Part shown: positions 9,115-17,859 of the stretch, piece after piece | Layout: each line of letters opens with the position of its first letter | Position numbering within the stretch: position 1 is the first letter of the stretch | DNA from: Clostridiales bacterium | GTDB lineage: Bacteria; Bacillota; Clostridia; Peptostreptococcales; Anaerovoracaceae | Assembly: GCA_015243575.1 (NCBI GenBank) | Contig: CP042469.1 | Span: forward strand, 3,314,929 to 3,378,928 | Direction of reading: 5' to 3' | Length of the DNA: 64,000 bases | Made by a program: the position numbers and the translations under genes | Notes under the pieces: model-generated | Seen by the model: only the letters and a program-made list of their open reading frames with translations | What the model was told of the DNA's origin: nothing | Database searches by the model: none

Positions 9115-10070
9115 TGTGCAAATACCTCCTTTGTGATCAACTTCGTTTTGATCAGTCGGAACGCATCCTCACTCTCAGCACCACTCTTAATCAAACCTGC
9201 TGCAGCCTCCATGACAGTATCCCCAAGATCCGGGTCACATTGCACAAGGCATTCAATTTTCCCTTCCTTTACAAGGGAAACCACTTCTTCCGCTCCCCCG
9301 AAGGCATAAATTTTGATATCTTCTCCCGGTACCTTGCCTTCCTGCTCAATTGCATCAATGGCACCCAACGTCATGGCATCATTGTGTGAAATCAGAATAT
9401 CAATACTATAGTCATTGCGAAGAAGACCTTTTACGATTTCCTTCCCTTTGGATCGCATACACTCTCCGCACACACTGTAATTGATTTTGTAGCGCCCGTC
9501 TTTTTCCAGAGTCTCCCGAAACCCTCTGGTGATCTCCCTCACCGGATAGGCGCCCGTTGTCCCGCAAAGTTCTACAATGGTTTTATCACCACTTATGTTT
9601 TCCAGCATTACCTCTGCCGCTTTTACTGCTGCCGAGTAATAATCGTAACCCACATAGCTTGAAGTAATTCCGCCTCTTCCTGACCGCACTGCCTTATCTA
9701 CCGCAATAATAGGAATCCCTGCTCGTTTCGCCTCCGATAAAACCTTGTCCCATCCATTTTCCACCAGAGGTGAAAATACAATCACATCCGCTTGATATGC
9801 AATGAGCGCTCTTAAGGCATCGATTTGCGCATTTTGATTGCGCTCTGCAAGCAGGGGCATTACAGCCATATCATACTGGGCAGCGGCGTCCTCTATTGAT
9901 TTCTCCAGTTCATCTTTCCAGGAATCCTCCGTAACGGTAACCACTAATCCCAGAATTTTTGAAGAAGCGGGAATACTGTCCCGCCGCTGCAGATTAATAT
10001 CGATGGCCAGGGCGACAAACAAAATTAAAACGGCGATTACGCTAATCAATACCTTAATGTCTCGATTCAT
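9111..10070 (-). CDS. Membrane-anchored periplasmic-type sugar-binding sensor protein
   Basis: A 319-residue protein of the RbsB/LacI-type periplasmic binding fold (Peripla_BP_4). Residues ~8-25 form one hydrophobic anchor without a lipobox Cys, so it is likely tethered to the outer face of the membrane. The binding domain shows ALIAYQADVIVFSP, GIPIIAVDKAV and DILISHNDAMTLGAIDAIE, the usual hinge and ligand strands. The start is ATG 10070, seven bases after AGGAG. It overlaps the kinase gene by four bases. No ribose-type permease or ATPase accompanies it, so it is read as the ligand sensor of a three-component signalling system with the YesM/YesN pair, not as a transport component. Confidence 0.88.
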   Translation of the reverse strand: MNRDIKVLISVIAVLILFVALAIDINLQRRDSIPASSKILGLVVTVTEDSWKDELEKSIEDAAAQYDMAVMPLLAERNQNAQIDALRALIAYQADVIVFSPLVENGWDKVLSEAKRAGIPIIAVDKAVRSGRGGITSSYVGYDYYSAAVKAAEVMLENISGDKTIVELCGTTGAYPVREITRGFRETLEKDGRYKINYSVCGECMRSKGKEIVKGLLRNDYSIDILISHNDAMTLGAIDAIEQEGKVPGEDIKIYAFGGAEEVVSLVKEGKIECLVQCDPDLGDTVMEAAAGLIKSGAESEDAFRLIKTKLITKEVFAQ

Positions 10071-10403
10071 CAACGGACTCCTTTCCCTATTTAGAACAAT
10101 TTATGACTCGCCTATATCCTCACAATTCATGAAATCAGTGCTTCCTCAGCGCTCGCCTGATCTGTATTACTCCTATTATATCTGTTTTTTCGACTACTTT
10201 CACCACACAAATGCGAATACAGCGTACCAGAAGGATTTCTTCCGATACGCCGTATTCGCAAAACACGATTGAATGGATGGATCAGCCGTGTTTCCGGGAA
10301 GCGCTTGTTCAACGTTTCCCTAGGTATGAATTGACAGTTTTACTGATACACGCATAGTTGGCAATAACCCGCTGTGAAAAATTTGGGCGGATTGATGTGT
10401 TCG
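10071..10403. other. Intergenic stretch between cluster A and the second MgtC gene
   Basis: About 330 bases without a convincing gene. It holds the upstream region of the three-component operon (minus strand, from 10070) and the downstream region of the MgtC gene. Frames crossing it are short, unsupported by ribosome sites and show no family motif. I see no clear terminator or strong promoter. Confidence 0.5.
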
Positions 10404-11090
10404 TTATAGATCGCTGATCTTGGTTACGCAAACGCCTTCCAGCTTTTTTAACTCTGACGTAAATCCGTCTTTGTCAATTTTTTTGCTGGACTTGGTAAAC
10501 CCAAATTTAGAGGTCACATGGTAGATGACTTTTTCCTCTCCGATTTCTTCTGCGATGTCCACATCATTGAGAATCACATCATATCCGGAGGCTATTTTTT
10601 TCGTACTGATCAATGTACCCGAAATATCGGAGCACACCATTTCTATGGCCAGTCCCTTACGCTTTACTTTTCGGAACTTTTTCTCAAGATAATTAAAAAT
10701 GGTCAGCGTTATAATAATTGCAATAGTTCCCAGCATAGCAGACTCGTAAAATCCGCCTCCTGCCGCCAGACCCAGACAGGCTACAGCCCAAAGGCTTGCT
10801 GCCGTCGTAAGACCACGTACGGTCAGCCCCTCTCTCATAATCGTCCCGGCGCCAAGAAACCCTATGCCCGAAATAACCTGCGCCCCTAGTCTGGTGGGAT
10901 CCATGGTTGTGATATCGGCATACTTTTCCAAAGACATCTCACCCATCAGCATGACTACAGCAGCGCCAATGGCTACAAGCATATGGGTTCTGAGCCCTGC
11001 GGGCCGATTGTTGTTTTCCCGTTCCCATCCGATGATTCCTCCAATTGCCATGGCTAAAACGATTCTGATTATCATTTCGATTAATGTCAT
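10404..11090 (-). CDS. MgtC/SapB-family membrane protein, complete
   Basis: A 228-residue protein with an N-terminal membrane domain (about residues 1-135) carrying MAIGGIIGWERENNNRPAG, TRLGAQVISGIGFLGAGTIM and ASLWAVACLGLAAGGG, and a soluble ACT-like C-terminal domain. The start is ATG 11090, five bases after AAGGAGGG; an upstream in-frame extension has no ribosome site. It is the paralogue of the truncated gene at 1-661. Each copy sits at the downstream end of one transporter cluster, and here the kinase gene at 11247 is upstream on the same strand. MgtC homologues affect magnesium and phosphate homeostasis in other bacteria; a link to phosphorylated substrate uptake is inference only. Confidence 0.92.
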   Translation of the reverse strand: MTLIEMIIRIVLAMAIGGIIGWERENNNRPAGLRTHMLVAIGAAVVMLMGEMSLEKYADITTMDPTRLGAQVISGIGFLGAGTIMREGLTVRGLTTAASLWAVACLGLAAGGGFYESAMLGTIAIIITLTIFNYLEKKFRKVKRKGLAIEMVCSDISGTLISTKKIASGYDVILNDVDIAEEIGEEKVIYHVTSKFGFTKSSKKIDKDGFTSELKKLEGVCVTKISDL

Positions 11091-11246
11091 GGTTTCCCTC
11101 CTTTCCAAGGTATCGTAGCACTCCAGTCTCACCGACAGCCATTGTACTCTGCCGGCAACACCAATTTGAAAAATTCACTCTACATAGAATATTCCGCCGT
11201 GATTTCTCCGGTGTCTTCCTGACAAGCAAACTTCTCTCTATTTATG

Positions 11247-12149
11247 TTATAAAATATATCCATCATAAAAGGATTTGATGTATTCTTCTACATCAGCACG
11301 ATCTCCTCTGAAGGGGCCCACCGTTTCCATTTTAAGAGATACCAGCGCAGATGCAAAAAGCAGCGCCTCAGGAATATTTTTTTGCAGTCGTTCTGTTATG
11401 TAACCGCTGAAGCAGGTATCACCCCTGCCAGTTCTGCCGGAGAGATTTCTTGCTTTGATCGGACAGGTGAAAATCTCTTTTCCGTCATACACGAGTACTT
11501 CTGTATTGTGGGTGATCATAATTTCCTTTGCACCCCACTGGTAAAGCTTTTTCGCTGCTTCTACCCGATCTGTTTCTCCCGTTAAAATCGCTGCTTCTGC
11601 GGCGTCCGTTTTCAGGAAATCGATATATTGGAGATGCGTTGTTTTGTCTGCCCAATCATAAAACACCATGCTGCCATCAGGTTCCGCATGCCGCAGCAGA
11701 CATTGAACATCAACTGCAACCTTTCCGTCCTGACGGCTCAGTGCTTCGATCATTTCACTGGAGAAATCTCCGTAAATCAATCCCGCAAGATGATAGATTC
11801 TGGTACTTACATCCGGCAGTTCCTCTATTTGAAAGGGATCACAAACACCGATGGCCTTGCATTCCCGAGTTTCCTTATCTGCAGTAAAATATTGGTTTCG
11901 GATTGAGGTAGTCCTTTCGGATGCTTTCCAGTAAAGCTCGGCTCCAGAGGCTTCAAACGCCTTTTCAAGGTCGGCATCCTTTGGGTTCAGCTTTGTAAAA
12001 AGTGCTGTTTTATGCCCAATCCGAGAGGCCGCAAAGCCAGACTGGACAATAGCGCCGCCTACTTCCTGGTATTCGTTTCCCTGATGGTCAATGTTATGAT
12101 CCAGAGAAACCGGTCCAATAATCAGTGTGTCGTATTCCATTTTACTCAT
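11247..12149 (-). CDS. PfkB-family carbohydrate kinase (cluster B, copy 1)
   Basis: A 300-residue kinase of the ribokinase/PfkB superfamily. The N-terminus has GPVSLDHNID and GGAIVQSGFAASRIG, the latter the glycine-rich substrate strand. The signature NLSGRTGRGDTCFSGYI near residue 235 holds the anion-hole glycines and catalytic Asp. It should phosphorylate a sugar, polyol or nucleoside using ATP. AGGAG lies seven bases before the ATG. It is clearly homologous to the kinase at 21886-22776 and to the scrap at 1985-2100. It has its own promoter (12199-12227) with an imperfect operator inside, so it can be expressed separately from the genes upstream. The substrate cannot be named from sequence. 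Confidence 0.9.
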   Translation of the reverse strand: MSKMEYDTLIIGPVSLDHNIDHQGNEYQEVGGAIVQSGFAASRIGHKTALFTKLNPKDADLEKAFEASGAELYWKASERTTSIRNQYFTADKETRECKAIGVCDPFQIEELPDVSTRIYHLAGLIYGDFSSEMIEALSRQDGKVAVDVQCLLRHAEPDGSMVFYDWADKTTHLQYIDFLKTDAAEAAILTGETDRVEAAKKLYQWGAKEIMITHNTEVLVYDGKEIFTCPIKARNLSGRTGRGDTCFSGYITERLQKNIPEALLFASALVSLKMETVGPFRGDRADVEEYIKSFYDGYIL

Positions 12150-12198
12150 AAACGAACTCCTATTCCATATCCTATTTCATAGTTGTATAGACGACTTC

Positions 12199-12227
12199 AT
12201 TATAGTACAGGAAACGATTTCTGTAAA
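12199..12227 (-). promoter_or_regulatory. Promoter of the PfkB kinase with embedded LacI-type operator
   Basis: On the minus strand TTTACA (12227-12222) and TATAAT (12204-12199) are separated by exactly 17 bases. The spacer holds GAAATCGTTTC (12221-12211), an imperfect palindrome resembling the core of the 12-bp operators at 20499-20510 and 20743-20754. A repressor bound here would lie between the -35 and -10 elements. The kinase ATG lies about 50 bases downstream. Confidence 0.65.
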
Positions 12228-12257
12228 TAATATTTCAAGAATTTGTATAGACAAATT

Positions 12258-12929
12258 TTATTCAGCAATGATCCTGTAATTACCAGAACGCAAAAGTGCT
12301 GCGAATTCAAAGGAGTCCTTTGGAAGTGTGTCTGTCAGAATACCGCTGGCGCACTGATCCCCCGGACGATGGCAGTCAGATCCACCGGTTTGTATCAGGC
12401 CATGGCGCAGAGCGTAGGCCTTTGCCATGTGATCGCAGCTATCATGCCTGGGGTTTGGATTGTATATTTCGATCCCATCGATATATTCTGCCGGAGCAGG
12501 GATGCAGGAATCTCGAAATGGATGTGCCTGGATCAAAACCGCACCATCTGCACGGGAAAGATCAATGAAATTTTGAATTCCCATCTTCATTACTGTATCA
12601 GGGTCTTCCAGTAATTTATGACGGAATCCATAGAGCAAATAGTCGTTATCACACTGATCAAAACGAAGCTCAGCTCCTTCATAAACCAAGATTCCATACT
12701 GCTCTGCTGCCTTTTTCAGCTGCACATACCCTTCCAGAAAAGCTCTCACCTTATCTCCTGAGCCGGAAAGATCAATTCCTGCATAGTCAAAGCAAAGCCT
12801 GTTATAATGGTCAGTCACACAAATTGCCGCATACCCTCCTTCATGATAAACTCTGGCCAGCTCATCGGGATACATCCATCCGCAGTGGCTAATCAGCTTA
12901 GTATGAAGATGCGTCTCAATTTTATACAT
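12258..12929 (-). CDS. PHP-domain phosphoesterase
   Basis: A 223-residue protein of the PHP (polymerase and histidinol phosphatase) family, stand-alone type. Visible metal-ligand motifs are ETHLHT at residues 4-9, VTDHYN near 40, ELRF (Glu) near 88, AHPF near 134, and GSDCHRPGD near 183, which together give the expected His/Asp/Glu cluster. Such proteins hydrolyse phosphomonoesters or cyclic and nucleoside-type phosphodiesters. The start is ATG 12929, five bases after AGGAGA; a longer frame lacks a ribosome site. It follows the HAD gene by 63 bases on the same strand and precedes the kinase. This makes it one of three different phosphoesterase families in this operon. Confidence 0.87.
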   Translation of the reverse strand: MYKIETHLHTKLISHCGWMYPDELARVYHEGGYAAICVTDHYNRLCFDYAGIDLSGSGDKVRAFLEGYVQLKKAAEQYGILVYEGAELRFDQCDNDYLLYGFRHKLLEDPDTVMKMGIQNFIDLSRADGAVLIQAHPFRDSCIPAPAEYIDGIEIYNPNPRHDSCDHMAKAYALRHGLIQTGGSDCHRPGDQCASGILTDTLPKDSFEFAALLRSGNYRIIAE

Positions 12930-12992
12930 ACTTATCTCCTTTGTTGATTTATCAAAGACAGAGGGGGGCAAAGCCGCTCCCTCTGTGCCTCT

Positions 12993-13778
12993 TTACGTTC
13001 TTTCTGTGCTCTGCAGCTGGTCGAGATATGGAATCAATTCTTCCATGGAATAGATGATGCGATCCGGTGCACAAGCTCCTGCTGATGCCTTGGAATCGCT
13101 CACCTCAGTCATAAACGAGCAAATCTGCACTGCCTGTGCAAAGCCGGCCTTTTTAGAGCCGATGACATCCCTGGATACCGTGTCGCCCACATAGACACAT
13201 TGTTCCGGCCTGGACTGCATCTGCCGTAACGAGATTTCAAAAATAGAGGGATGCGGCTTCCGATATCCCGTCGTACTGGATAGCGTTACATCCAAAAAGT
13301 AATCTCGTATCCCATACTGCTCGAGCACATTAAACACAGAATAGAGGGACGCAGTGTTGGAGATCACTCCAAGTTTGTATCCCCGCTGATGCAAGGCTTC
13401 CAATGTCTCCTTTACCTTAGGGCGCATTTCCCTGTGGTAGTAGACGGTTTCCCACGTCTGAGCCAATGCTTCCGCAATGGGAATGATTCTTTCCCGTGGG
13501 AAGCCAAACTCCCGCAGGTAATAATCAGGCCATATCTCTTCCGGCTTTTTTTCCAGCATGACACTCTGGCTCCATTTTTTATAGGAATCCACTCCGCGGT
13601 GCAGGCGCTTTTGGAATTCATCGGAATTGCAGTCAGTCTCCAGACCGTTGCGGCTGAGGAGACCCCTGATTTCAACGATAACAGCTGCTGCCGTTTCCTC
13701 ATTGTACCAGATATCCTCAATTGTACCGCCCATATCAAATAAAATTGTATCCGGCAAATTAACCTCTCTTTTTCTCAT
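12993..13778 (-). CDS. HAD-superfamily hydrolase, copy 1 (DxGGT-type nucleophile motif)
   Basis: A 261-residue haloacid-dehalogenase-like protein with a helical C1 cap. Motif I is LFDMGGTIED near residues 13-22: the nucleophile Asp is present, but the usual general-acid Asp two residues later is Gly. Motif II is GVISNTAS, the motif III Lys is in TGYRKPHPSIF, and motif IV is CVYVGDTVSRDVIGSKKAG. It is paralogous to the gene at 19689-20468, which has the same altered motif I. The ATG overlaps the stop of the EEP gene as ATGA. It probably acts on a phosphorylated intermediate, but the missing second Asp makes ordinary phosphatase activity less certain. Confidence 0.88.
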   Translation of the reverse strand: MRKREVNLPDTILFDMGGTIEDIWYNEETAAAVIVEIRGLLSRNGLETDCNSDEFQKRLHRGVDSYKKWSQSVMLEKKPEEIWPDYYLREFGFPRERIIPIAEALAQTWETVYYHREMRPKVKETLEALHQRGYKLGVISNTASLYSVFNVLEQYGIRDYFLDVTLSSTTGYRKPHPSIFEISLRQMQSRPEQCVYVGDTVSRDVIGSKKAGFAQAVQICSFMTEVSDSKASAGACAPDRIIYSMEELIPYLDQLQSTERT

Positions 13779-14809
13779 AAGTGATACCTAGCCCAAACTG
13801 CATTATGGTCTGACAATTCCTTTGCCTTTAGTCCCTCCAGAGCAGACCCGGCCGGTGCAAACCCGCAGTTTTCTTTCTCAGTTGATATAATTCGACTTTC
13901 CAAAGGCTCAAGTCCCTTGAAAAGAAGCCAGTCAAGCGCTAGTGTCAGGTTACCGCCGTCAGGAAGGGGCTTCCTCCTGGTTCCCTCTGCAGATGCAGAT
14001 TCCTGATGAGTAAAGCCCCATTCTCGGGCTGCAGGCAGCAACGGTTCGTAATCAGAAAGATGTTCAAGCCGCCGCCGCAGCAACTCCGGATTTTTTGCAA
14101 GAAGCTGAATTTCCTCTTTGCTTCTGCCGTCAAAGGCATTTGTATTCAGGTCTCCTCCCAGCAGCACTGGTATTTCCGGAAACAGCCGCGCTGCCTCTTT
14201 GTAAATTTCAATCATCTGACGCAGCCGTCCCTGACCGTCGGTGCGATTTTCAAGATGAGCAGACACAACACCAAGGGAACGTCCGCAAACATCTATCTCA
14301 GCAAAAACAGCGCATCTGCTTCCAATTCTTTTCTGTCGGTCGAAGTACCAGTTGTACTCCTCCGGCAGGTGCAGCGTCTTCGCCCATTTAATGGGATACT
14401 TTGAAAAGACCGCGTTGCCATGGTAACCCTTTGTTGAATCTGTCTGTGCCAACTCGATAAATTCAAGAGCAAACACATAGTTCATATTGAGTGCCCTGCC
14501 AATTTCTGCAGCAACGTCCCGTTCACCGGAGCGTATGCATCCGTCATCCAGTTCATTGGCCAAAATCAGATCAAAGGGCTGAATCTGCGGAGAAAATTTC
14601 AGAAAATCGATCAAGGCATCGCAATGAACTCCCCGCTCCATATTAAACAGCAGCGCACAGATTGTTTTGGGAGCCGCCTGCAGCGGCTTATCGGCGTGAT
14701 AAATATGGGCCTCCTCAAACTGCGGAATTATTCCCATTACTTCTCTTTGCGTCATTGTTTCAAGCAGCTCGCCTAGTTCTGCGCGTTTCCCCTGATCGAT
14801 TGCATCCAT
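13775..14809 (-). CDS. Endonuclease/exonuclease/phosphatase (EEP) family protein
   Basis: A 344-residue protein of the EEP fold shared by exonuclease III, sphingomyelinases and inositol-polyphosphate 5-phosphatases. Recognisable pieces are ILANELDDGC (metal-binding Glu), FALEFIEL, GNAVFSKYPI, LGVVSAHLENRTDGQGR (catalytic His region), VLLGGDLNTNAFDG (Asp/Asn pair) and a C-terminal LSDHNAVWARYHL with the final catalytic Asp-His. There is no signal peptide, so it acts in the cytoplasm. GTGAGGAG precedes the ATG. In this operon, between a transporter and a HAD protein, cleavage of an imported phosphodiester is more plausible than nucleic-acid repair. That is inference from context. Confidence 0.85.
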   Translation of the reverse strand: MDAIDQGKRAELGELLETMTQREVMGIIPQFEEAHIYHADKPLQAAPKTICALLFNMERGVHCDALIDFLKFSPQIQPFDLILANELDDGCIRSGERDVAAEIGRALNMNYVFALEFIELAQTDSTKGYHGNAVFSKYPIKWAKTLHLPEEYNWYFDRQKRIGSRCAVFAEIDVCGRSLGVVSAHLENRTDGQGRLRQMIEIYKEAARLFPEIPVLLGGDLNTNAFDGRSKEEIQLLAKNPELLRRRLEHLSDYEPLLPAAREWGFTHQESASAEGTRRKPLPDGGNLTLALDWLLFKGLEPLESRIISTEKENCGFAPAGSALEGLKAKELSDHNAVWARYHL

Positions 14810-14861
14810 TTGATCTCCTCACTTTCTAAATGTGTCATCATTTTGTTTTAAACGTCAGCCG

Positions 14862-15305
14862 TTAGATCAATAGCGCCCTTTGCCTTTGCCGCCTGCGCAG
14901 TCTTATATAAACACTCCAGCTGACGGCGTTGCCAATCAGAACAGGCCCCGTACCATAGAGGATCAGCATCTGGAGCATCAGACTGCGCCTGTCAACCGGT
15001 AGGTTGAAAGACACCAGACCTCCGAGAATCAAGCTGATTGTCATAAAAACAAAGGCACCAGGTACGATTCGTTTGTCTCGCAGAGCGAAGAAAATACAGC
15101 AGACTGCAGTTCCTGCCAGTGCCATTAACACGGCATGTAGCACTACAGAAAATTCATTGCTCACAACATTCACGTACCAAAACAGAGGCTCCGTCAGAAA
15201 TGCGTACATAACGCCGAAGATTCCATAAAAGACCAGCCCAAGACAGAAACAGTTCAGGAGCAGCGAGCTTTTAGGTGTTTTGTCTTTGTTTAAAAACAGA
15301 CTCAT
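14862..15305 (-). CDS. Small four-helix membrane protein of unknown function
   Basis: A 147-residue hydrophobic protein with about four membrane segments (roughly residues 17-40, 48-70, 78-98 and 108-130) and a basic C-terminal tail (RLRRRQRQR). I do not recognise the family. It lies between the binding protein and the EEP gene of cluster B in the same direction with short gaps (48 and 52 bases), so it should be co-transcribed. An accessory or assembly role with the ABC transporter is possible; nothing in the sequence proves it. Confidence 0.7.
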   Translation of the reverse strand: MSLFLNKDKTPKSSLLLNCFCLGLVFYGIFGVMYAFLTEPLFWYVNVVSNEFSVVLHAVLMALAGTAVCCIFFALRDKRIVPGAFVFMTISLILGGLVSFNLPVDRRSLMLQMLILYGTGPVLIGNAVSWSVYIRLRRRQRQRALLI

Positions 15306-15353
15306 AATAACACATCCCTTTCTGATATTGATCAGAATCCAGCTGCACTGTTA

Positions 15354-16550
15354 TTACAGAAGCTGCCAGAAGTCACGTACGGTATTGATATAGGTATAAA
15401 TAACCTTAGAGTCAAACCCGGCAACATTGAGTTCCTTATAAGGTGTGGAGCCCTCAGCAGGTTCAATATCGTCTCGAACCGGCCACCCTCCCAAAGTATT
15501 AAACGGCTTGTATCCGGAGATATCTCCGTCGGTACCGCCCAGCATAAATCGTACGAGAAGCTTGGCTGCATTGGGATGCTGGCTTCCTTCCACGATATGG
15601 AGTGTGTTAACTGCAGGAATACCGGTATTCGGAATCAGATTGATCGGAACCAGGCACCAGCCATTATCCTCGTTTTTACGGATTTTTGAGGAGGAACAGA
15701 AGCCGATGGGCGGATTGGTTTGACCCTTCGTCCCTACAGCCTCTGCAATTTCATCCGAGGAGGATGCGTAGATCGGGTTATTCGCATGGAGCCTCTTGAG
15801 GAATTCATATCCCGCGTTTTCAACACCATCCGAAAGCTGAAGCTCTTCTCCGGTCAATTCCTTATAAGCGTCAGCAAGCTGCTGAGGTGTGTCTCCCACA
15901 CAGAAGCCAGTGATCCATGATCCCCAGGAAATATCATCCAGCGGATTCTGCATCATGATACGGCCCTTCCACTGTGGCTGGGTAATTTCCCAGATGTTTT
16001 TAATGGGTGCACCGTTTGGATTCGCTTCTTCGTTATAGAAGAGCTGTACCAATTCAATATAAAGAGGGGTCTGGGTCTCTTTCAGACTGTCGTCTATCTT
16101 AGAAGCAATCTCCGTTGGCAGATAGTTATAGAAGATCTTATTCAGAACGTATTCATTGTACAACGTACCGTCAAGATCCTTTGCATGAACGACATCGGCA
16201 ATATTCTGGCCTGCCTCGTGTTCACGCGTGACTTTTTCTAAAAGTTCATTGTGTTTAATATCAAAGGGAATACACTCAACCCCTGGATATTTTGCCATAA
16301 AAGCCTCGGCAACTTTTGTGCAGCGTGATGAGATAGAATAGAGCGTCACCGTGCCCTCTTCCTTTGCCAGTTCATAAAGCTCCGCCTCAGTCTGATCCAT
16401 GTTCAGAATCTGTGAGCTTTTTTCCCACTCTGTCAGTTCTCCCTCTGCTTTACCTCCCTCGGAAGAAGCTTTTTTTCCTCCACAAGCTGCCAGTGAAAAA
16501 ACCAAGGTTATGGCTAAAAACACAGCAACCAATTTCTTCAGTTTAAACAT
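15354..16550 (-). CDS. FbpA/AfuA-type ABC transporter substrate-binding lipoprotein (cluster B)
   Basis: A 398-residue solute-binding lipoprotein with signal peptide and lipobox LAAC near residues 20-23. The mature domain begins with EEGTVTLYSISSRCTKVAEAF, the opening strand and helix of the iron/AEP/phosphosugar group, and has WKGRIMMQNPLDD in place of the cluster A WKG-like hinge segment. It is only distantly similar to the cluster A binding protein (824-1912), so the two transporters probably differ in ligand. The ATPase gene ends 53 bases upstream and the permease lies before that, forming a complete importer. I do not see the consecutive Tyr-Tyr pair often used for ferric iron, which argues mildly against iron. 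Confidence 0.85.
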   Translation of the reverse strand: MFKLKKLVAVFLAITLVFSLAACGGKKASSEGGKAEGELTEWEKSSQILNMDQTEAELYELAKEEGTVTLYSISSRCTKVAEAFMAKYPGVECIPFDIKHNELLEKVTREHEAGQNIADVVHAKDLDGTLYNEYVLNKIFYNYLPTEIASKIDDSLKETQTPLYIELVQLFYNEEANPNGAPIKNIWEITQPQWKGRIMMQNPLDDISWGSWITGFCVGDTPQQLADAYKELTGEELQLSDGVENAGYEFLKRLHANNPIYASSSDEIAEAVGTKGQTNPPIGFCSSSKIRKNEDNGWCLVPINLIPNTGIPAVNTLHIVEGSQHPNAAKLLVRFMLGGTDGDISGYKPFNTLGGWPVRDDIEPAEGSTPYKELNVAGFDSKVIYTYINTVRDFWQLL

Positions 16551-16603
16551 GCGAACCTCCTTTTACTTTTTACATCATTAAATTTTATATTTCGTGCAAC
16601 GTG

Positions 16604-17725
16604 TTACACGGAATATTTGATCAATGCTTCGGATGTTTTATCAAAGACGTTAATTTTTTGAGGGTCGATTGATAGATATACGGTTTGATCCGGGCTATAG
16701 TTGGTAATCCCCAGCGTCTTTATTACCATGCTGACAGAGTTTACCTGAACGGTTACCAGTGTCTCCGAGCCTGCAGGCATGGATGTGTAGATCCTGGCTT
16801 CGATATCTGAGGAATTCTGCCGCTGGGTATGAATCACCACCTGCTCGGGACGAATGCCAAGAACCACTTCGAAAGAACCGCTTTTGGGAGCCTCTTCTGT
16901 CATATCGGATGGCGGAAATGCGAGCTTTCCAAGGGGGCCGGAAACAGTCATGCTTCGCTCGTTCACTTCAGCCTGGGCATTGACAAAGTTAATACGGGGA
17001 TTCCCGATAAAATCTGCAACATAGAGGTTGCAGGGATTGTTATAAAGCTCAAGAGGAGGGCCCACCTGCACAATCACACCTTCCCTGAAAATGGCGATTT
17101 TCGTTGACATCGTAAGCGCTTCCACCTGATCGTGGGTTACATAGATCATCGTTGTGCCCGTTTCCGTATGCAGACGCTTCAGCTCACTGCGCATATCCAC
17201 GCGCAGCTTGGCATCCAGGTTTGATAAGGGCTCGTCTAGCAGGAGCAGCTGAGGCTTTGATGCAATTGCTCTGGCGATTGCAACACGCTGCTGCTGTCCT
17301 CCGGAAAGTTCCGAGGGATAGCGGTCAATATACTGCAGAATCTGCATGCGTCTTAGGGCGTCTTCCGTAAGCTTTGCAACTTCCTTTTTGTCCAGCTTTT
17401 GTATATTCAGTCCAAATGCGATATTATCACGTACCGTCATGTGAGGCCAAAGTGCATAAGATTGAAATACCAAGTTTAGACCGCGCTGACTGGGCGGCGC
17501 ATAATATGCTTCCGCAGTGTTGATCACTTCTTTTCCGTCCATATGCATCGTTCCGCTTTGCGGCTTTTCCAGTCCGGATACCACACGTAATGTGGTGGTT
17601 TTTCCGCAGCCGGAGGGGCCGAGAAGGGTCATAAAGTCGCCGTCTTCGATGGTCAGGCTCACATCTTTCAAGACATGATTTTTTCCATAATACTTATCGA
17701 TGTTCTTCAATTCAATTTTGCTCAT
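16604..17725 (-). CDS. FbpC/UgpC-type ABC transporter ATP-binding protein (cluster B)
   Basis: ATPase of 373 residues with Walker A GPSGCGKTT, Q-loop VFQSYALWPH, signature LSGGQQQR, Walker B LLLLDEPLSNLD and H-loop in VTHDQVEA, followed by a TOBE-type C-terminal domain of about 130 residues. The start is ATG 17725, eight bases after AAAGGAG; the earlier in-frame ATG at 17731 is only two bases from that site. It lies 134 bases downstream of its permease (17860-19692) and 53 bases upstream of the binding-protein gene. It should energise import by the cluster B permease. Confidence 0.92.
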   Translation of the reverse strand: MSKIELKNIDKYYGKNHVLKDVSLTIEDGDFMTLLGPSGCGKTTTLRVVSGLEKPQSGTMHMDGKEVINTAEAYYAPPSQRGLNLVFQSYALWPHMTVRDNIAFGLNIQKLDKKEVAKLTEDALRRMQILQYIDRYPSELSGGQQQRVAIARAIASKPQLLLLDEPLSNLDAKLRVDMRSELKRLHTETGTTMIYVTHDQVEALTMSTKIAIFREGVIVQVGPPLELYNNPCNLYVADFIGNPRINFVNAQAEVNERSMTVSGPLGKLAFPPSDMTEEAPKSGSFEVVLGIRPEQVVIHTQRQNSSDIEARIYTSMPAGSETLVTVQVNSVSMVIKTLGITNYSPDQTVYLSIDPQKINVFDKTSEALIKYSV

Positions 17726-17859
17726 TACCATAACTCCTTTTTTGCCGTTATCTTATTTTTCGAAGCGTTGATTCATGCTGCGCGCACATCTGCGCCTTCT
17801 CCATTCCATCAATACTCCCTTGGATGGCGTTTGCCATCTCTCGGTGGTGTTCGGATTCC

